Position numbers and translations under genes: made by a program. Positions 1-13,248 of a stretch of 64,000 nt of DNA are shown here, piece after piece. Location: positions 27,006,094-27,070,093 of the forward strand of contig CM034610.1 of assembly GCA_020091685.1 (NCBI GenBank), given 5' to 3'. The notes under the pieces were generated by a model. It had not been told where the DNA came from, searched no databases, and saw only the letters and a list, made by a program, of their open reading frames with translations. Numbering within the stretch: the stretch's first letter is position 1; each line of letters begins with the position of its first letter. This stretch comes from Lutjanus erythropterus (Eukaryota > Chordata > Actinopteri > Lutjaniformes > Lutjanidae).

Positions 1-900
1 CTTTTATGATCATCAGCGAGGAGGGGCTCCTGCCTGTCTGCTCTGCTCATCTCTCTCCCCTCTCTACAGACACAACTAACAGATATGTGGAATAAGTATA
101 TTATAAAAAAAAAAACACACACATACAACCAGTAACAGCTCTGATACTATGTCTAATAAATATAGTGGATGGACAGATTTGGATATTTCATCATGTGGAG
201 GAAAAAAAGGGAAAGGGAAATGGAAACTGTGAGTGAGATGCAGGGAGAGAAAAATGAAAAGAGTTGGAAACCATGGGAGACATTTCATCATTTATCAGGA
301 TCAGATCATTTATATCACGTATCATGTATCATTTATATAATTTATAGCAGATTATCAGCTTGTTTTCATGCCGGATTCGCTTGCGGAGCATGAACAAAAT
401 AGATGAGCTGCTGAATGTGGCTCTGTCGATCACGGTGTGCGCTGTGTGTTCAGCCCAGTTGATTCACTTGAGTGCCAAATGAAAGCGGGCAGCGCTTCGG
501 ATACCTTTGTGGTGCTGCAAGGTGGTGCATTTTAGCATTTTGCACATTTTAGCGCTGTTGCTAAGAGCACGCTAACATGCTGATACAAGTATTAACTTCA
601 CAGAGATGCTAGTGTGATTTTTGGATCTTAGACTTGTCCTACAAAATACTCTCTACCATAAAAAATATTTGTTCTGTGGTATCTCTACGTAAGCATCTGC
701 AACCACACTAGCAGCTCCAAGAGATAAATACTAGTGTAAGCATGCTAGCATGCTCTTGATGACAATACTCATTTGCAAGCGCTTGCATGAACATCAGCAT
801 AATAAGAGCTAGCTAAAATGACAAAAACCACCTTATTTGTCGTGTACTTTGATGTTTTAGTTTGACTCATGTCCGTCTTATTAATTGAGGAAGCAGGATT

Positions 901-1000
901 TATGACCTATACTGCAGCCAGCCACCAGGGGGTGATCCAGATGCTCTGGCTTCACTATAGGGAACTCTGTGTGACCCATTTCTCTATATACAGTCTATGG
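901..1000. repeat. Dispersed fish repeat (CAGCCAGCCACCAGGGGG type)
   Basis: The segment carries the phrase CTGCAGCCAGCCACCAGGGG followed by a TGGCTTCACTATAGGG-like stretch and ends with TATACAGTCTATGG. I recognise this order of words from a short interspersed repeat common in percomorph fish genomes. No coding capacity is seen. The family name is not assigned. Confidence 0.55.
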
Positions 1001-3280
1001 TTGGAACAGACACATAAAGAATAAAAAAAGGAAAGAAATAGCCTCAGTTACTCTTTGGTTGGATCATAAACACTGTTTTTATTCTCTTACCAGCAGCCCT
1101 GTGGGCTCTGACATAATCCCTGTTTAGGTCCATTTTAGTTAACATTTAATTCAATAGTGACTCATCGGAGGTTTATTCATTTATGCTAAACCTGTCTCCC
1201 TGTGACACCTGAGAGAACAATCATTAACACCATCGATAAAGCTGTCAGAACATCTGATCCAGACAACACAAACCATCACGATCAGAGAAACAGACAGCCT
1301 TCCTCATGGGGCCGATGTACAGTCAACTCTCAGCTGAGAGACGAAATAAAACGCACGAGAATTCAAATCCAGTCCTGCTCTGATGGCCAGTCTGAAAAAC
1401 ACAACCCTTAACACAAGCAGCTCTTCACTCAAACAGCTGAAAAGCAAGTACCACGATTTCCAACATAAAAAACAGGCATATTTGTTTCAGCGAAATCTTT
1501 TTTACCTGTTTTGAAAGAAAGTGACAAATCTGATAGATTGGTATTATGGTGTGTCTTTTGTGTGGTTGACTGACTTTGTTTGAGAGGATTTTTAAACGTT
1601 TCAGTGCATTATTATGTCAAAACTGCCTTTAAAAAGTCCTTGATAGCTAAAGAAGATGAAGACAATCATGTTTTGTATGAAAAGCACAGTGTGTTCTGTT
1701 CTGTGATGTTACACCGTGTTGCTTTAAACATGTTGACAGCTCTAATTCTCAGATTCTGCCAGAGAGGACAGTCAGGTCCAGGGAAGGAAACAGCATAAAG
1801 TGCATGTCCAGGCACACGAGGAACATTCATCTGGTTCACTACACTGTCCCCGCAACAAAAATGACCGTATTAGCGGTTTGTTGAATTGCCAAAAACAACA
1901 TACGATTGCATTTAACGACAAGGACCTCTCCTGTGAATTACTGCTCTCGCCTGTCAGGAGCTGAGGCTGAAGTTGCGTGACGTTATTGTACCAGCAAACA
2001 TCACAGGGAGGAGGACGGAGGAGACAGATGGAGCAACAAAGCCTGCGATGAGAGGCTGCTGTTTGTTTCCTACTGACAAGAAATGCTGGTGTCTTTTAAC
2101 AATTTCTGCAAGCTTTCCTTGACCTTAAAGGGCGACTCCGCCTATTTTACACATTAAAGTCTGCTTGCGGGTCTTGGGGAGCTCGTCAGTGTGTTAAACC
2201 CAGATACTTTCGCAGCAACTATAGAAATTTAACATCGCTGAAATAAAAAACGGATTCTACTGAAATTTAGGCAATGTAAATTTTGAATAAATGTGATATT
2301 ATTAATTTATAAGATATGTGCTGCATTTCAAACGTGATTAATATGCAGATTATTTAAAGATTATGTAATGTTGATTATATAAAGTCTACTGTTAAGTAAT
2401 ATTATGTTGTCCTTGATAATTATGACAGTCAATGTTGGTACAAAGACAATACTTAAAGACATAAGAATAATTTAATTTAATTGGTTAAATTAATTTTTAA
2501 ATTAAAAATAGATATAAAATATAAATATAAACATGTTTATGGGATATAAAACTCCTCTTGGAGCTCCATTATTGCATAGTGACTGAACATTTCTTACTCT
2601 CTACATTGTGGAGCCTTTCTTAACACGGATGAATAACCTGTTCGGTCCACTTTGCAGGAAACTACTAGAAGATCAGAACACACCCTCGGTTTTTAAAGTG
2701 CACAGCCTGCCATGCTGCTTGCATTGCTTACTGGACTCACAGCTGCAGAGAGTCTGTCTTAGGCTGTCCTCTGTCCCGAGTTGGACACCTCTGACGTGTA
2801 GCTTGTGAGACTACAGAGTGCTGCAGAGACAACATATTTTTGTAGTCCAACCCAGAAGTTAGCATCGCCCCGGTTCCCTTGAATTGGATTTTTCCATCAG
2901 GTTTTGGGCTAGTGGAGAAAATAAGTTCTGTGGCAAACAAAAGTTTATGCTACTCATGTAAATTTTGAAGAGTAAAAATGCTGCGACCAGAGGTAAAGAC
3001 CTAACATTAGGGTGTAAATGAATTAGTCTACAGTTGCATGACTTCAGGTCACCCCACTGAGTGACTGATGACGTTAAATGTTCGCTAAGCAACCACCTGT
3101 TTTTAAGGTATGTGACAGCTTCAAAATTCACAAATGGGGTATTTACTGATGTGTTTTATGTTGTTGAACAAAACGTGAATATATATTCATCTCACTCATT
3201 CACAGACCTTATTTCAGGTACATTTATATAGCATTTAAATATAGAAAAGTAATTAAAAGTAAGTCCAAAAAATGCTTGCA

Positions 3281-3284
3281 TTTC

Positions 3285-3328
<44 letters not shown>

Positions 3329-3350
3329 TTTTTCTTTCTCTTTTCCTTTC
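3281..3350. repeat. (TTTC)n microsatellite
   Basis: About 70 bases of near-perfect TTTC tetranucleotide repeat, breaking down at the 3' end into T-rich sequence. Confidence 0.95.
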
Positions 3351-3963
3351 TGTATTACATAAAATGAGGAAAATAAAAATCTGAGCCTTGCACCATATGT
3401 TATTATTATATAATGTTAATTATAAATGAATGTCATCGTGTTTGGAAGAAGAATACTGCTAATTATAATAACTGAAAAATAGATTTATATTTACATGCTT
3501 GTCAGAACTTAATGTGCAATTTGCAGAAAGACTATTTCAGGGGTGTGCAGGGTATAAAATGTGCCACTAAAAGAGCTGAAACAGACTCAATAAACTGCTG
3601 CTTTTCTTGACTTTGCAATACTGAGGCAACAATTTGCAAATGCTTCCCTTTTGTATCAGGGTTAAAAGTTTTTTTTTTTGTTAGATTATTTAGTTTTAAA
3701 TGAGGTCTCGTACTGTGTTACTCTGAGTGTCTGCTGTGTTGTTCTTTTAAAAGAAACAGATCCACACAGGTTCACGTCAGGATATGATTCAGTGCTGTTA
3801 TCCAGAACATTGAACAAGTTGTGCTAACAGCAACTGTCTCAGCTGTAATTCCCATTTGCTTCTGCAAGTTAATTCATTCAACAGAGAAAAACACTTTCTC
3901 CGTTCAATCGAAGGTGCCAATGTTCTCTGGCTGATTGCGTCAGTAACCCCTCCTCCCACCACA

Positions 3964-3990
3964 AACACACACACACACACAAACACACAA

Positions 3991-4020
<30 letters not shown>
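3964..4020. repeat. (CA)n microsatellite
   Basis: CA dinucleotide tract with a few AA interruptions. It explains the long His/Thr- or Val/Cys-repeat open frames on both strands around it. Confidence 0.95.
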
Positions 4021-4022
<2 letters not shown>

Positions 4023-4274
4023 CGTCTTTCGACACGTTGCAGGAGTTACTCCAGAACACACCTCCTCAAGGTCAGCTGGCAACAATGCAGCTCCCAAAAA
4101 CACTCCAATTAACTCCACACTCACAACAAACACCTGACGGGTGTGTCTCAGATTATTACACAACCTGTTGGAACTGTGACATGTTCTCCTGCTGGAACTG
4201 AGACATGTTCTCCTGCTGGAACTGAGACATGTTCTCCTGTAATGTGCTATCAAACAAAATAAAACCTAAAAAAG

Positions 4275-5010
4275 TGAGAATGGGTTCTTTGTCTTATGCC
4301 CAAAGGAGAACACTTCTTGGTTCCTACTACAACCTTTTCTAAAGAACCCTTTAAGGGAGTTTTATCTAAAACCCAACATAAACAGTTATACCAAAAAAAC
4401 ATCTGTGAAACTTTTTATCCGCCATATGAGACTTTCTAAAGGAGAACCCTTTGATGGTGTTATGTGTTCATCTAGAACCCTCTCTGGGGGTTTTATGCAG
4501 AATCTTTCCAAGGGCGTTAACAAGAACCCTTTCATATTCCAGTGGTTTCATTAAGAATCCACTTCATGGGTTACTGAGAACCCAACATAAGGGGTTATAT
4601 CTAGGACCATCTGTGAAAGGTGTCACCCAAACCCCCCCTAGATGGGTTCTAAAGGAGAACCCTTCTATGGTGCAATGATTCCACCCAGAACCCAGTCTGG
4701 GGGTTTCTATACACCAAACATTCCACCTTAGAAACCTACCAAGTGGGTTCTACCTAGAACCCTTTTAAATTCCAAGGGTTTTAGCTAGAAACCCACCCAA
4801 GGGGTTCTACTGAGAATCCTTACATATTATGGTACAAAGAACCCTTGATGAAAAAGTTGATGAAGAACTTCTTTGGATGAAAATGGTTCATGTTAATGGA
4901 ATCCTTCATCTTACAAAGAACCCTAGATGAAAGAGGAAGTCATTGGTTCTGGGTGGAACCTCAGCCCTTGAAGAGGAACCTTTTTGGAACCCTTATTTCT
5001 CAGAGTGCTG
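4275..5010. repeat. Degenerate GGTTCT/AGAACC array within one element
   Basis: About 740 bases in which AGAACC and its reverse complement GGTTCT recur many times at spacings of roughly 25-60 bases, separated by variable AT-rich filler. The right end reads GGAACCCTTATTTCTCAGAG, which resembles the terminus of a fish nonautonomous DNA element, so the array is probably internal sub-repeats of one mobile element rather than an independent satellite. Family unassigned. Confidence 0.7.
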
Positions 5011-8000
5011 TGAATGTTGCGTTGGAGTGGGACAGTGTCCTCGGCAGAATCTAATAATTTTCCAAACAAATCAGCCGGAGAGTCCATTTCCTCACGAGGC
5101 TGAAATCAGCGGCGTTCTCTAACCTCACTTCACAGCGCATCACGTTTCAGAAAAACAGCATCAACAGCACTCATCAGCACATAACAAAGTACATTATACA
5201 ACAGCTTCAAGCACGGAGGAGCTCGCTGCGATCCAATTTAAAAGTGCGAGGGGACAAAAAAAACAAAAAAAACATGATTAACGAGTGTGGAAATACAGAA
5301 AAACAAGCCCAGACTCATGAGATACTGTACAGCCGTACGGCAGCTGTGTGATTGGTGATTAGCAGGTAGACTTCGGCCGTGATTCACTTCCTTAAATTAC
5401 CTCCCTCGGACAGGAACCCCTGGGAAGGAGGGCGGGCTGAGCACTTCAAATGAAGAGCTGCTAATCAACTGAAGTCTGAGGACCAGTAAGATTGGGCCCT
5501 GCAGATGAATGGGGATGGGAAGTTCTTAATGTTAACCTACTGACCCCTCTTTACAGGCCGCTGCAGAGACAACTGACTGACAGAATCTGGCATGGAGCTA
5601 ATTATCAGGCCTGTCTGAGCATGTGAAGTAATGACTTAAAGCAGGGATCTGAGCGCCAGTAGAATGAGTAAGTAGTCAGGGTTTTTTCACGGTTAGAAGT
5701 TATCCACCAGGCTGCATTTCAGCACCATGACGCTGTCCACTCTGGGACAAAGCCTCACTTCATACAAAAACCCTGTGTTTGTTAAAGGACTCCAGTATAA
5801 TCTGACACATCTTCATCATGATTTTACAGCTGCATTCACATGCAAGCTCTTCAAATAAAAGGACAAAGGCAAACATTGTCTTCCCTTTTAGTCTTTATCT
5901 GTCCGTATAGTTTGATGTGAAGCCAGAAATACTCCTCAAAATGCTCCAGCAGCCCTTCTAGCACTGTCTTGGACTGTTCATGTGTTTAGCCGGGGTAGCA
6001 GCGTGCCTCTAGGGCAGACGATGTCAGACAGTGTTTTGCTCCGGACTAAAATAACTTGACAAATATCGGATGGATTGCCATGAAAAGGTGCAGATATTCC
6101 TGGTCCCCAGAGGATGAATCCTATATGATTTTTAGACCAAAATTTTTTTGATTGTGTATGTCTTTTTTTCTTTTAATGCAAGTAAACCTAGGTTTTCTGT
6201 GTAAACCATCTGCAGGTTAAAGTTTTCAAATATCAAGTATAATTTGCATGAAAACGTTCATATTACTGGTTCCTTGAGGATGCATCCTATACCATTTTTT
6301 GACCAAAAGTTGTGCGTATATGTGGGATTTTGAATGAGAGTAAACCTGCTGAAAATAGGCGATTGATTCATTTCTTGTTACTAGTAAAGACGTTTGCCTT
6401 TCTGTTGTTTTTGTCCCAATGTGTCATGTTCAACATCCAGAAAACAGGGTCAGTAAACAGCAGAAAGCAGCACAGAGGCCAGTGACTAAATTACAGTGAT
6501 TACTCTTGTATTTTTTATTTCAGTCTGTCTTTCAAACCCAAAACCAAATATTACTAATAATACTGATGACTGAGTTTGTAGATTTACATTATAGCATTAC
6601 ACTATTGGTTTTATGCTCTTTTTGACACTAGTATAGCATTCAAATGCTATTAAAAGTGGATAATGTCCAGTTTAGGGATTTGCACAATTAGTCAACTAAA
6701 TGATTAAACATTGCTATCCTCGCTGGTTGGCACCAGAAGTACAAGGGAAGTAAAATTATTGATATTTTATTAATGTTTAGTGCCAGTTAACTGTTGTTTC
6801 TAAGATGTTATGCAGTTGTCTGCCTCTTCCTGCCTGAGTGTCTGGATGTTGTTGTAATCAGTGAAGTGTGATGGAAGACATCCCATAAAAAGACTACAGT
6901 TTGTGAGTATTTTGATCTAGAAAATGAAATTAAGCTCAGCTTAAGTTCAATCAGGAAGACTATCTTTATGCTTCATTCATCCTAACTCTCTTTCTCTCTC
7001 CCTCTCTCTCTTTACCCACTTATTCTCAATCAGCTGTCCATGGGCGTTCACTCTGTAAGTCAACCAACCAGATTCAGTGTCATCATGTCAAAACTTTAAA
7101 TCCGATCCCCTCTCTGACGCTTTCAGCTGTCATTTCTGCAGGGAACTGTTGCAACCCTCCTCCACTTCATTCTCCACCAGTTCTTCTAATCCAGAGCCCA
7201 GTTTGAGCTCCTCAGAAGTCCAGTCCTCACCACATCCTGATCCTTAGCCATCCCTTCACCACCACCAGTGTCTGGACTCCATCAGTAGGGTTTCCTTTAC
7301 TAATCACGGCTTCACTACCCCTTTTATAAATGATAAAATATATTTTGCACACTCAGAACAAAGTCTCTACTGATTGAAATAAGGTTTGTCTGCAGGCTGT
7401 GTCAGAATAAACTGACATACAACCACTCGACTAGAGCTATGTGTGACCGCATTCAGAACAGACATGTGGACGTTAACCTGCAAGGAGAGCAGGTTGCTAG
7501 TGCTGCTAATATTAGTCACACTGTGTGACAGCTAACTGTAGCTGCAGGTAAACAAATACTGTGTTCCTGCTTGATCTAAAAAAAATAATGCACTTAGTGA
7601 GTTGTTGCCATGTTTTGTGCAATAATGTACAATATCTTCATAATGCATGGCACAAAGTGCCATTTCAGCGGCATTTATAATATAAAATGGTTGGTGATAA
7701 TGTACGCCAAATGGCTTTTAACGCAAGCAATATTTTTCGGACAATGTTTGTACACAATGGATGGACAATGGATGTAACAATATATCAAATATTGTGATAT
7801 TGCAATAAAAATAATGCAATATTGAAGAAAAAATGTCCCAATATCATACCAAACTATGGTAATATGTACCATGATATTACAAGTACACAGTTAATTATTT
7901 TAGTTTATTATTTTTATTTTATTTAGTAAAAGGACTGCTGACTGCTGGATTGTTCTTGTTTTGCAAGGGCACATGAAAAGTATGTGCACATGCTTAAGTC

Positions 8001-8575
8001 ATGGCTGCTACTTTAATTTTATCTTATTAAAGACAGAAAGCAGAAGCATTTTAAGTTGAAAGGAAAATGACTTGTATGCAAATAAAAAATGCTGTAGATG
8101 TGGGATTTATTATTTAAAAGAGACCATAAATATTTCCTGGAATTTTTATCCTGGTGTCTTGTAGTTTTTGTTTGTTTATTATTACATCCCTAGTATATAA
8201 AGAGGCAGGACCTTTTACCATATTCAGTCACTGAAAATTATCTACATAAATCCAAGTTTAGTTTTTTATATTTTGCACGAAATATTGACACATCTCTAGA
8301 AGTACAAAAACAGCTATTTATCACCAGTCTTACCGTTAAAATGAAGATGATATTTAAAAGGATACTACATAGTGGGAGTTCAGTTCTTTAGGCTACTGAA
8401 AGCTGTGCTGTTGATCTATGTCTTGTAACTCTGTTGGACACTAACATGCGGTGTTTAAAGCAGGCCAGAGAACAACGACCCGACAGATGTAAGCTACTTT
8501 TGCTGCTGACCGCTTTCTTACATCAACACGGAGTTGAAGGCTGCCTGCGGCCAGGGCATCAGAGCACCATCAGGG

Positions 8576-8578
<3 letters not shown>

Positions 8579-8639
<61 letters not shown>

Positions 8640-8657
8640 CTGATGATGATGATGATG
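8579..8657. repeat. (TG)n tract followed by (GAT)n
   Basis: Roughly 57 bases of perfect TG repeat run to about 8636 and are followed by a short GAT run. It lies about 280 bases from the CpG-rich patch that may be a promoter. Confidence 0.95.
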
Positions 8658-8749
8658 GTGCTGATGGTGCCAAAGCGTCTCCTTTAAGGAGAGAGCTGTA
8701 TCATCAGCTGTGGACACAACACAATAAATAAACACAGCAGATGATGGTT

Positions 8750-9200
8750 TTTCTCATCTCACATCCTCGTGTTTGGCCCGTTTCGAAACGAGGCTGACGG
8801 TGCCATGACTACAACATGGCTCCACTGTGAGACCCCCAGTTTCTCCAGCACCACATTGTATCCGTCACATGAAAGACATTCGCACACACGGATCGGATGA
8901 AGAGGATAACTTACGCGCTCCCGTGGATCGATCCGTGGATGCCATGTCGCTCGGGAGAGTGGGAGGCGACGGGGGCAGAGCAGCCCCCCAAAAAAGCGCT
9001 CTGTTTCCCGGTTGTGTGTGTCTGTCAAGTGGCCGGTAAAAGGCTGCTGGCCTCTGCTCCAGTCCTCCTCCTGAGCTCCTCCTGTGTGTGTGTGTCTGTG
9101 TGTGTGTGTGTGTGCTCCTGTGGCGGGGAGCAGCACGCCTCCTCTCCTGTAGCTGCTACTGTGCAGGACTGAGCATCGCAGCGCAGCGCACACCGTGGAG
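8750..9200 (-). promoter_or_regulatory. CpG-rich patch, possible minus-strand promoter
   Basis: GC- and CpG-content rise sharply against the AT-rich surroundings, with CGCTCGGGAG, GGAGGCGACGGGG and CAGCGCAGCGCA words. On the minus strand it contains an ATG in fair context followed by a good splice donor (see 8915-8945). No TATA box is evident. It could also be an orphan CpG island or a distal enhancer. Confidence 0.3.
8915..8945 (-). CDS. Possible first coding exon of an unidentified gene
   Basis: On the minus strand an ATG at 8945-8943, preceded by GAGCGAC, opens a frame reading MASTDRSTGA and then meets a GTAAGT donor beginning at 8914, leaving phase 1. The position inside a CpG-rich patch fits a first exon. 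I do not recognise the peptide and found no second exon towards position 1, so the remainder would lie beyond a long intron or outside the window. A chance ATG plus donor in GC-rich DNA is a real alternative. Confidence 0.2.
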
Positions 9201-9211
9201 CTACACCAGTG

Positions 9212-9242
9212 TGGGATGATGATGATGATGATGATGATGATG
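9212..9242. repeat. (ATG)n trinucleotide repeat
   Basis: About ten tandem ATG/GAT units; a short TG tract lies nearby at about 9086-9114. Confidence 0.9.
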
Positions 9243-9370
9243 TCGCGGGAATAGGAGCGTCAGTCTCTCCTTTTAACGAGAACATCTACTGTGTGTGTGT
9301 ACCGCTTGAGTCACTCTGCACTGTAGAGGCAGAGCCAAGGCAACAGCAACCTGCACTCAAGACAGATCTG

Positions 9371-9485
9371 TCTAATAACAAATTGTTAAATGCAATTACT
9401 AATTACCTGTTACAAATGTAACGTGAATACTTTCCGTTACTTTTTGACACCAAATATTGTGAACTTGTTTAGTGTAATATGATGT
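9371..9485. repeat. Repeat fragment, TTACTTTCTGTTACTTTT type
   Basis: The block ACTAATTACCTGTTACAAAT followed by TTTCCGTTACTTTTTG and CCAAATATTGTGAA recurs in diverged form at 11514-11680 and 14430-14545. These are fragments of one dispersed repeat. Pieces ending in ACATGTAATCCATTACTCCC at 11031-11075 and 15060-15120 look like its other terminus. Confidence 0.6.
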
Positions 9486-10443
9486 TTGTTGTGGGTTTAT
9501 TAACACTAGAAGTCCCAGAATTCCATATAGAAGAGCCATAAGCTGTTATTGTGACCTTTGACTTCCAAACTCTACCTCATGACAAACACCAAAATACAAA
9601 TTTTGTAAATGTATTTATATATTTATCAAAATGCATGCAATCTTGTGACGTAATGACTGTGTATATCCACAGCGGCATTACCATCAGTGATCCAATTTGA
9701 GTGAGAAACAATTAAATGTATTTTATAAGATTATAAACATGTTATTTTAACATCAATTACTGTGACATTTCCACCGAGAAGCTGCACAAAAAATAAGCAG
9801 AGCCTCTGGGGAAAAGCTGGAAACGAGTACAAAAATAAAACCATAAAAAAGTAGCTATTTGTAACACGTCAGGATACTTTGTTTCAAAATTTGAGAGCTT
9901 TAACACAAAAATTCAGTGAGTTATAGGTGCTGAGACAAAAAAAGTGTTATAATCGTCCCTGGTTTCCCCTACTTTATTTTTTATCGAGTCTAATTAACTG
10001 ATTGATTGTTTGTATTTTAATGTCGGGAAATTGGAAATCGAGACAACTTGTGAAGTTTCATTGACAGAGGCGATGATTGTTGCTAAGCAACCAAGATGCA
10101 TCTCCAACTGGGCAACAAGTAACAATAAAACAGTGGGGTCAGTATGACCACCTGTGGCCAAAATAGATAAAGTATCATCACATTTTCTTTTTTTAATTTA
10201 TATTTTAAAAAACAAAATTAAACGCTAATTCACTTTTAGGGAAAATCACAAATCTAGCAGGGATTGTATTTTTGAATTAAACAAAGTTATTGGACACATA
10301 AATTTGAAAACTGTCAGCTATTCATTCTTTTGTTATGCGTGAGTTTACATTTACATTAATAGCAGTAATTATGCAAATTTCAATACTTTGCTAAGTAATG
10401 TTGTGCTTTTCACACTTCACACTTAACTTGTTCTGGAGCTTGT

Positions 10444-10449
<6 letters not shown>

Positions 10450-10509
<60 letters not shown>
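10450..10509. repeat. (CA)n microsatellite
   Basis: Perfect CA dinucleotide tract of about 60 bases. Confidence 0.97.
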
Positions 10510-10511
<2 letters not shown>

Positions 10512-11030
10512 TCCTGGTCTCCAGCATCACCACCTAAAGTCCAGAAGTAGTCAGAGTGGCAGCGACAGGTTATCTAACTGGATTTGTGAGTAGCTAACGT
10601 TAGCAGTTGGTTTTGGCTGTAAATGTTTCTTTTATTAAGATGTGGAGCTCTTGGATAATGTCAGTACTTTCACAGCTGAAGCCAGAACTGTTACTGTGCT
10701 GTGATGTTTCTCCTCTCATCTAATTTTATGACAAAATAATGTTGAAATGATCAGCCGGTGAATCATTTTTTCACCAGAGGACACAATAATGAATCGACTG
10801 TAAGATTAGCTGGTTTCACCGAGGCCAGAGTGGTGCACAGAGACTCATGAGGTGTGTGAGTGTGTGTGTGAGTGTGTGCATGATATTATATTGTTCTTTG
10901 AAGATGTATTTTAAAATAATAATCCTGCCAATAATCCCTATTTTTTTTATTACTAATTGTATCTGTCATCTGATTACCTCTTTTTTTCTGCAGCTGTAAT
11001 GGAGGACACTTATTTTTTTTTGCATCCTGC

Positions 11031-11075
11031 TTATGTAATACTGTTACATGTAATCCATTACTCCCCAAGCCAATA
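11031..11075. repeat. Repeat terminus, TGTAATCCATTACTCCCC type
   Basis: Carries ACATGTAATCCATTACTCCC, also found in near-identical form at 15060-15120. It resembles a transposon terminal sequence of the same family as the fragments at 9371 and 11514. Confidence 0.5.
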
Positions 11076-11513
11076 TTTTAGATTTATTTCCTCTCAGAAT
11101 TCAAATTATAGTCAAGCACAGACACAGTAGGTCTATGCACAGTTCCTAAACAAAAGAGGGAGTAAGACAAAAGCAGCAGACTGGAGTGTATTTATAGCAC
11201 AAGCTAAATGCAAACAATTCAACAGCTTACATTTAAAGCCACATGGCTCCACCAGTGGCTCTATCCTCTGCATATACATGAAAACTCTTCACACCTTCTG
11301 TTTTTCAGATTGTAAAGAAAAAGTGTCTGTATGTGGCCGGAGCTGCACAACTACAATCGAGTTGCAGGGACTGGAAACACAATTTAAAATGCTCTACATT
11401 CGACTCCACAGTCATCTACACCCTTGACCTTAATTTGAGGTACTGCCCCACTTTTGCAGCGCGCATAACACATACCGAGGATGAGAAATTGTTGTTTCAT
11501 TGATATGACTTTG

Positions 11514-11680
11514 GCAGGGTTGGGGGGATTACTTTAAAACGATACAGTTACTAATCACCTGTTAAAAGTGTAGTCTGTAACCTGATCAAAATAGCACAAT
11601 AATAAAGTAACATAACCTGATTACTTTCTGTTACTTTTGGATTTCCTCGATACCAAATATGGTCAAATTGTTTAGGATTT
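11514..11680. repeat. Dispersed repeat copy (CAGGGTTGGGG... type)
   Basis: Starts near GCAGGGTTGGGGGGATTACT, followed by ACTAATCACCTGTTAAAA and GATTACTTTCTGTTACTTTT. The start is an approximate inverted counterpart of the TTACTCCCCAAGCC ends at 11031-11075 and 15060-15120, consistent with a nonautonomous DNA transposon having terminal inverted repeats. Confidence 0.55.
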
Positions 11681-13119
11681 TTTTTGTTCATAGTAGCTTT
11701 TAATTTCTTTGTATAGTCGCCATGTAGGGGGCAACATTAAAGTTCAAGATGGGGGTGCGATGACCCCCCAGTCCTGAGGCAAATCAAGAAAAAGCAGTTG
11801 TAGAACTACCATCGACTTATGAGTTTCAATGGCATTTGAAAGGGCCGCTAACAAAGTCATAGCATATGCTATACTATTCTTCATATTAAATTTACATGAT
11901 GAGGCGTAGTGTGCGTCTTGCGCCTTACCACCGAGCACCAAGCGCTTTAATGAATTAGTTAACAAGCACAGATCGCCATGAACGCAAACACTTCTGATCA
12001 TTAATGCAGTTAGTACAGTAACTTCTGGCTCCACCATCTGAATTAGATGTCTGTCACCAGTTCTGCGTGGAAGTACTTCAACAGATTAAACAATGCGGAT
12101 GCAAAGTGTGCGCTGTGTTCTAACAAGGGATAAAATGCGCTGGACTGAGGTTTGGATTTTCATAGCGGTGTGCACAGTGCCAGCCTTCTGCTCGAGACAC
12201 AGCCGCAGCCTCTGAACGCAAACAGAATGTGGAATCTGTCTCAGCTCAATATAATGACTGTGAAAACACCAAATAACTTGTTTTAACAAATCTTATTTGT
12301 TTATAATATGAAGAATTGTAAAATATCACTTCCATAAGGCTGCTCAGAGAGACAGATCACGGGAAATAAACTTTGCATTTCATCCATGCAGCTGCAGCAA
12401 AGGTTAAACTGCATGCAGCATGCACAGTTTATATTATGTTCATTATAATGTTGATAAATGTTGAAGCGATGTTCTTTTACCTCAATAATTATTAATACTA
12501 TCAGATAATAGACAAAAGTGGTCAGGTTTGGAACCCATAATTCTCCTTGTTAAATACGTATTTGTCTGAAATAGGGTATGGCCAAAGTGCTTTGACAGTA
12601 TACCCCAAACTATACCTTAAAAACAAGTGCATTTCCCAGGTTTAGTGAGCTTCTATTCTCAGTACTGAAAATGTTTATGCTTCATGCTCCTCAATACATC
12701 ACACCATCGAACACAATAGAGGCAGACATTTGTATTTTTACCCACGCAGCATCCCAGTCACCAGTAGCACCAACAACAATCCCAAAATAATGCAAAATAG
12801 TATCAGCAGCATTGACAGGTCGGACAGCTTACTGCATTTCTGTGTAGCTGACATTAGCATCATTCTGTGTGGCTAACGTTAGCGGCTGCTCCTGATCTTT
12901 GGTAAGTTTTTAAGTGTAGGACTATTATTTTTTTACATGACTGTCCTTCATATGTTGCACATGCTAAAGTGTTTAATTATTACATTGTATTTTAATTTTT
13001 TTTGTTTGTTTGTTTGTTTTCTAGTGACCACAGACAGTTTTTTATTTTTTATTTTTTATTTTGTTGTTCTTTTTTGATATTCAGATATTTTAATTTCCAC
13101 TCCAAATGATCCATACATT

Positions 13120-13230
13120 GAGAATCAGAATCAGCTTTATTGGCAAAGTAGGTGCACAAATACAAGGACCTTGACTCCAGTTTTTCGGTGCTCTCAGTGT
13201 GTTTACACACAGGCACAAAAACAATTTTCT
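13120..13230. repeat. Dispersed repeat, AATCAGAATCAGCTTTATTGG type
   Basis: Begins AGAATCAGAATCAGCTTTAT and continues with GGCAAAGTAGGTGCACAAAT and CAAGGACCTTGACTCC. A related copy occurs at 44281-44520. I know this word order as a frequent fish interspersed repeat; the class is not assigned. Confidence 0.6.
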
Positions 13231-13248
13231 GGAAGATAGAAACAGACA

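Larger units (their letters stand above)
1..8575. other. Intergenic region, mostly repeats
   Basis: No coding exon could be recognised on either strand. Open frames here are short, lack family motifs, and several run through simple repeats. The stretch holds a dispersed repeat at 901-1000, a TTTC tract at 3281-3350, a CA tract at 3964-4020 and the GGTTC/GAACC array at 4275-5010. The block at 5320-5650 is free of obvious repeats and might be conserved noncoding DNA, but that cannot be judged from one sequence. Confidence 0.6.

Noticed and set aside
3798-4253. Long minus-strand open frame of 151 residues
   Set aside because: Its middle is translated CA/TG repeat (Val-Cys runs), and the flanks lack any family motif or splice logic.
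9025-9285. Open frames rich in Ser, Asp or His/Thr repeats
   Set aside because: They are translations of TG and ATG simple repeats in a CpG-rich patch, with no conserved motif.
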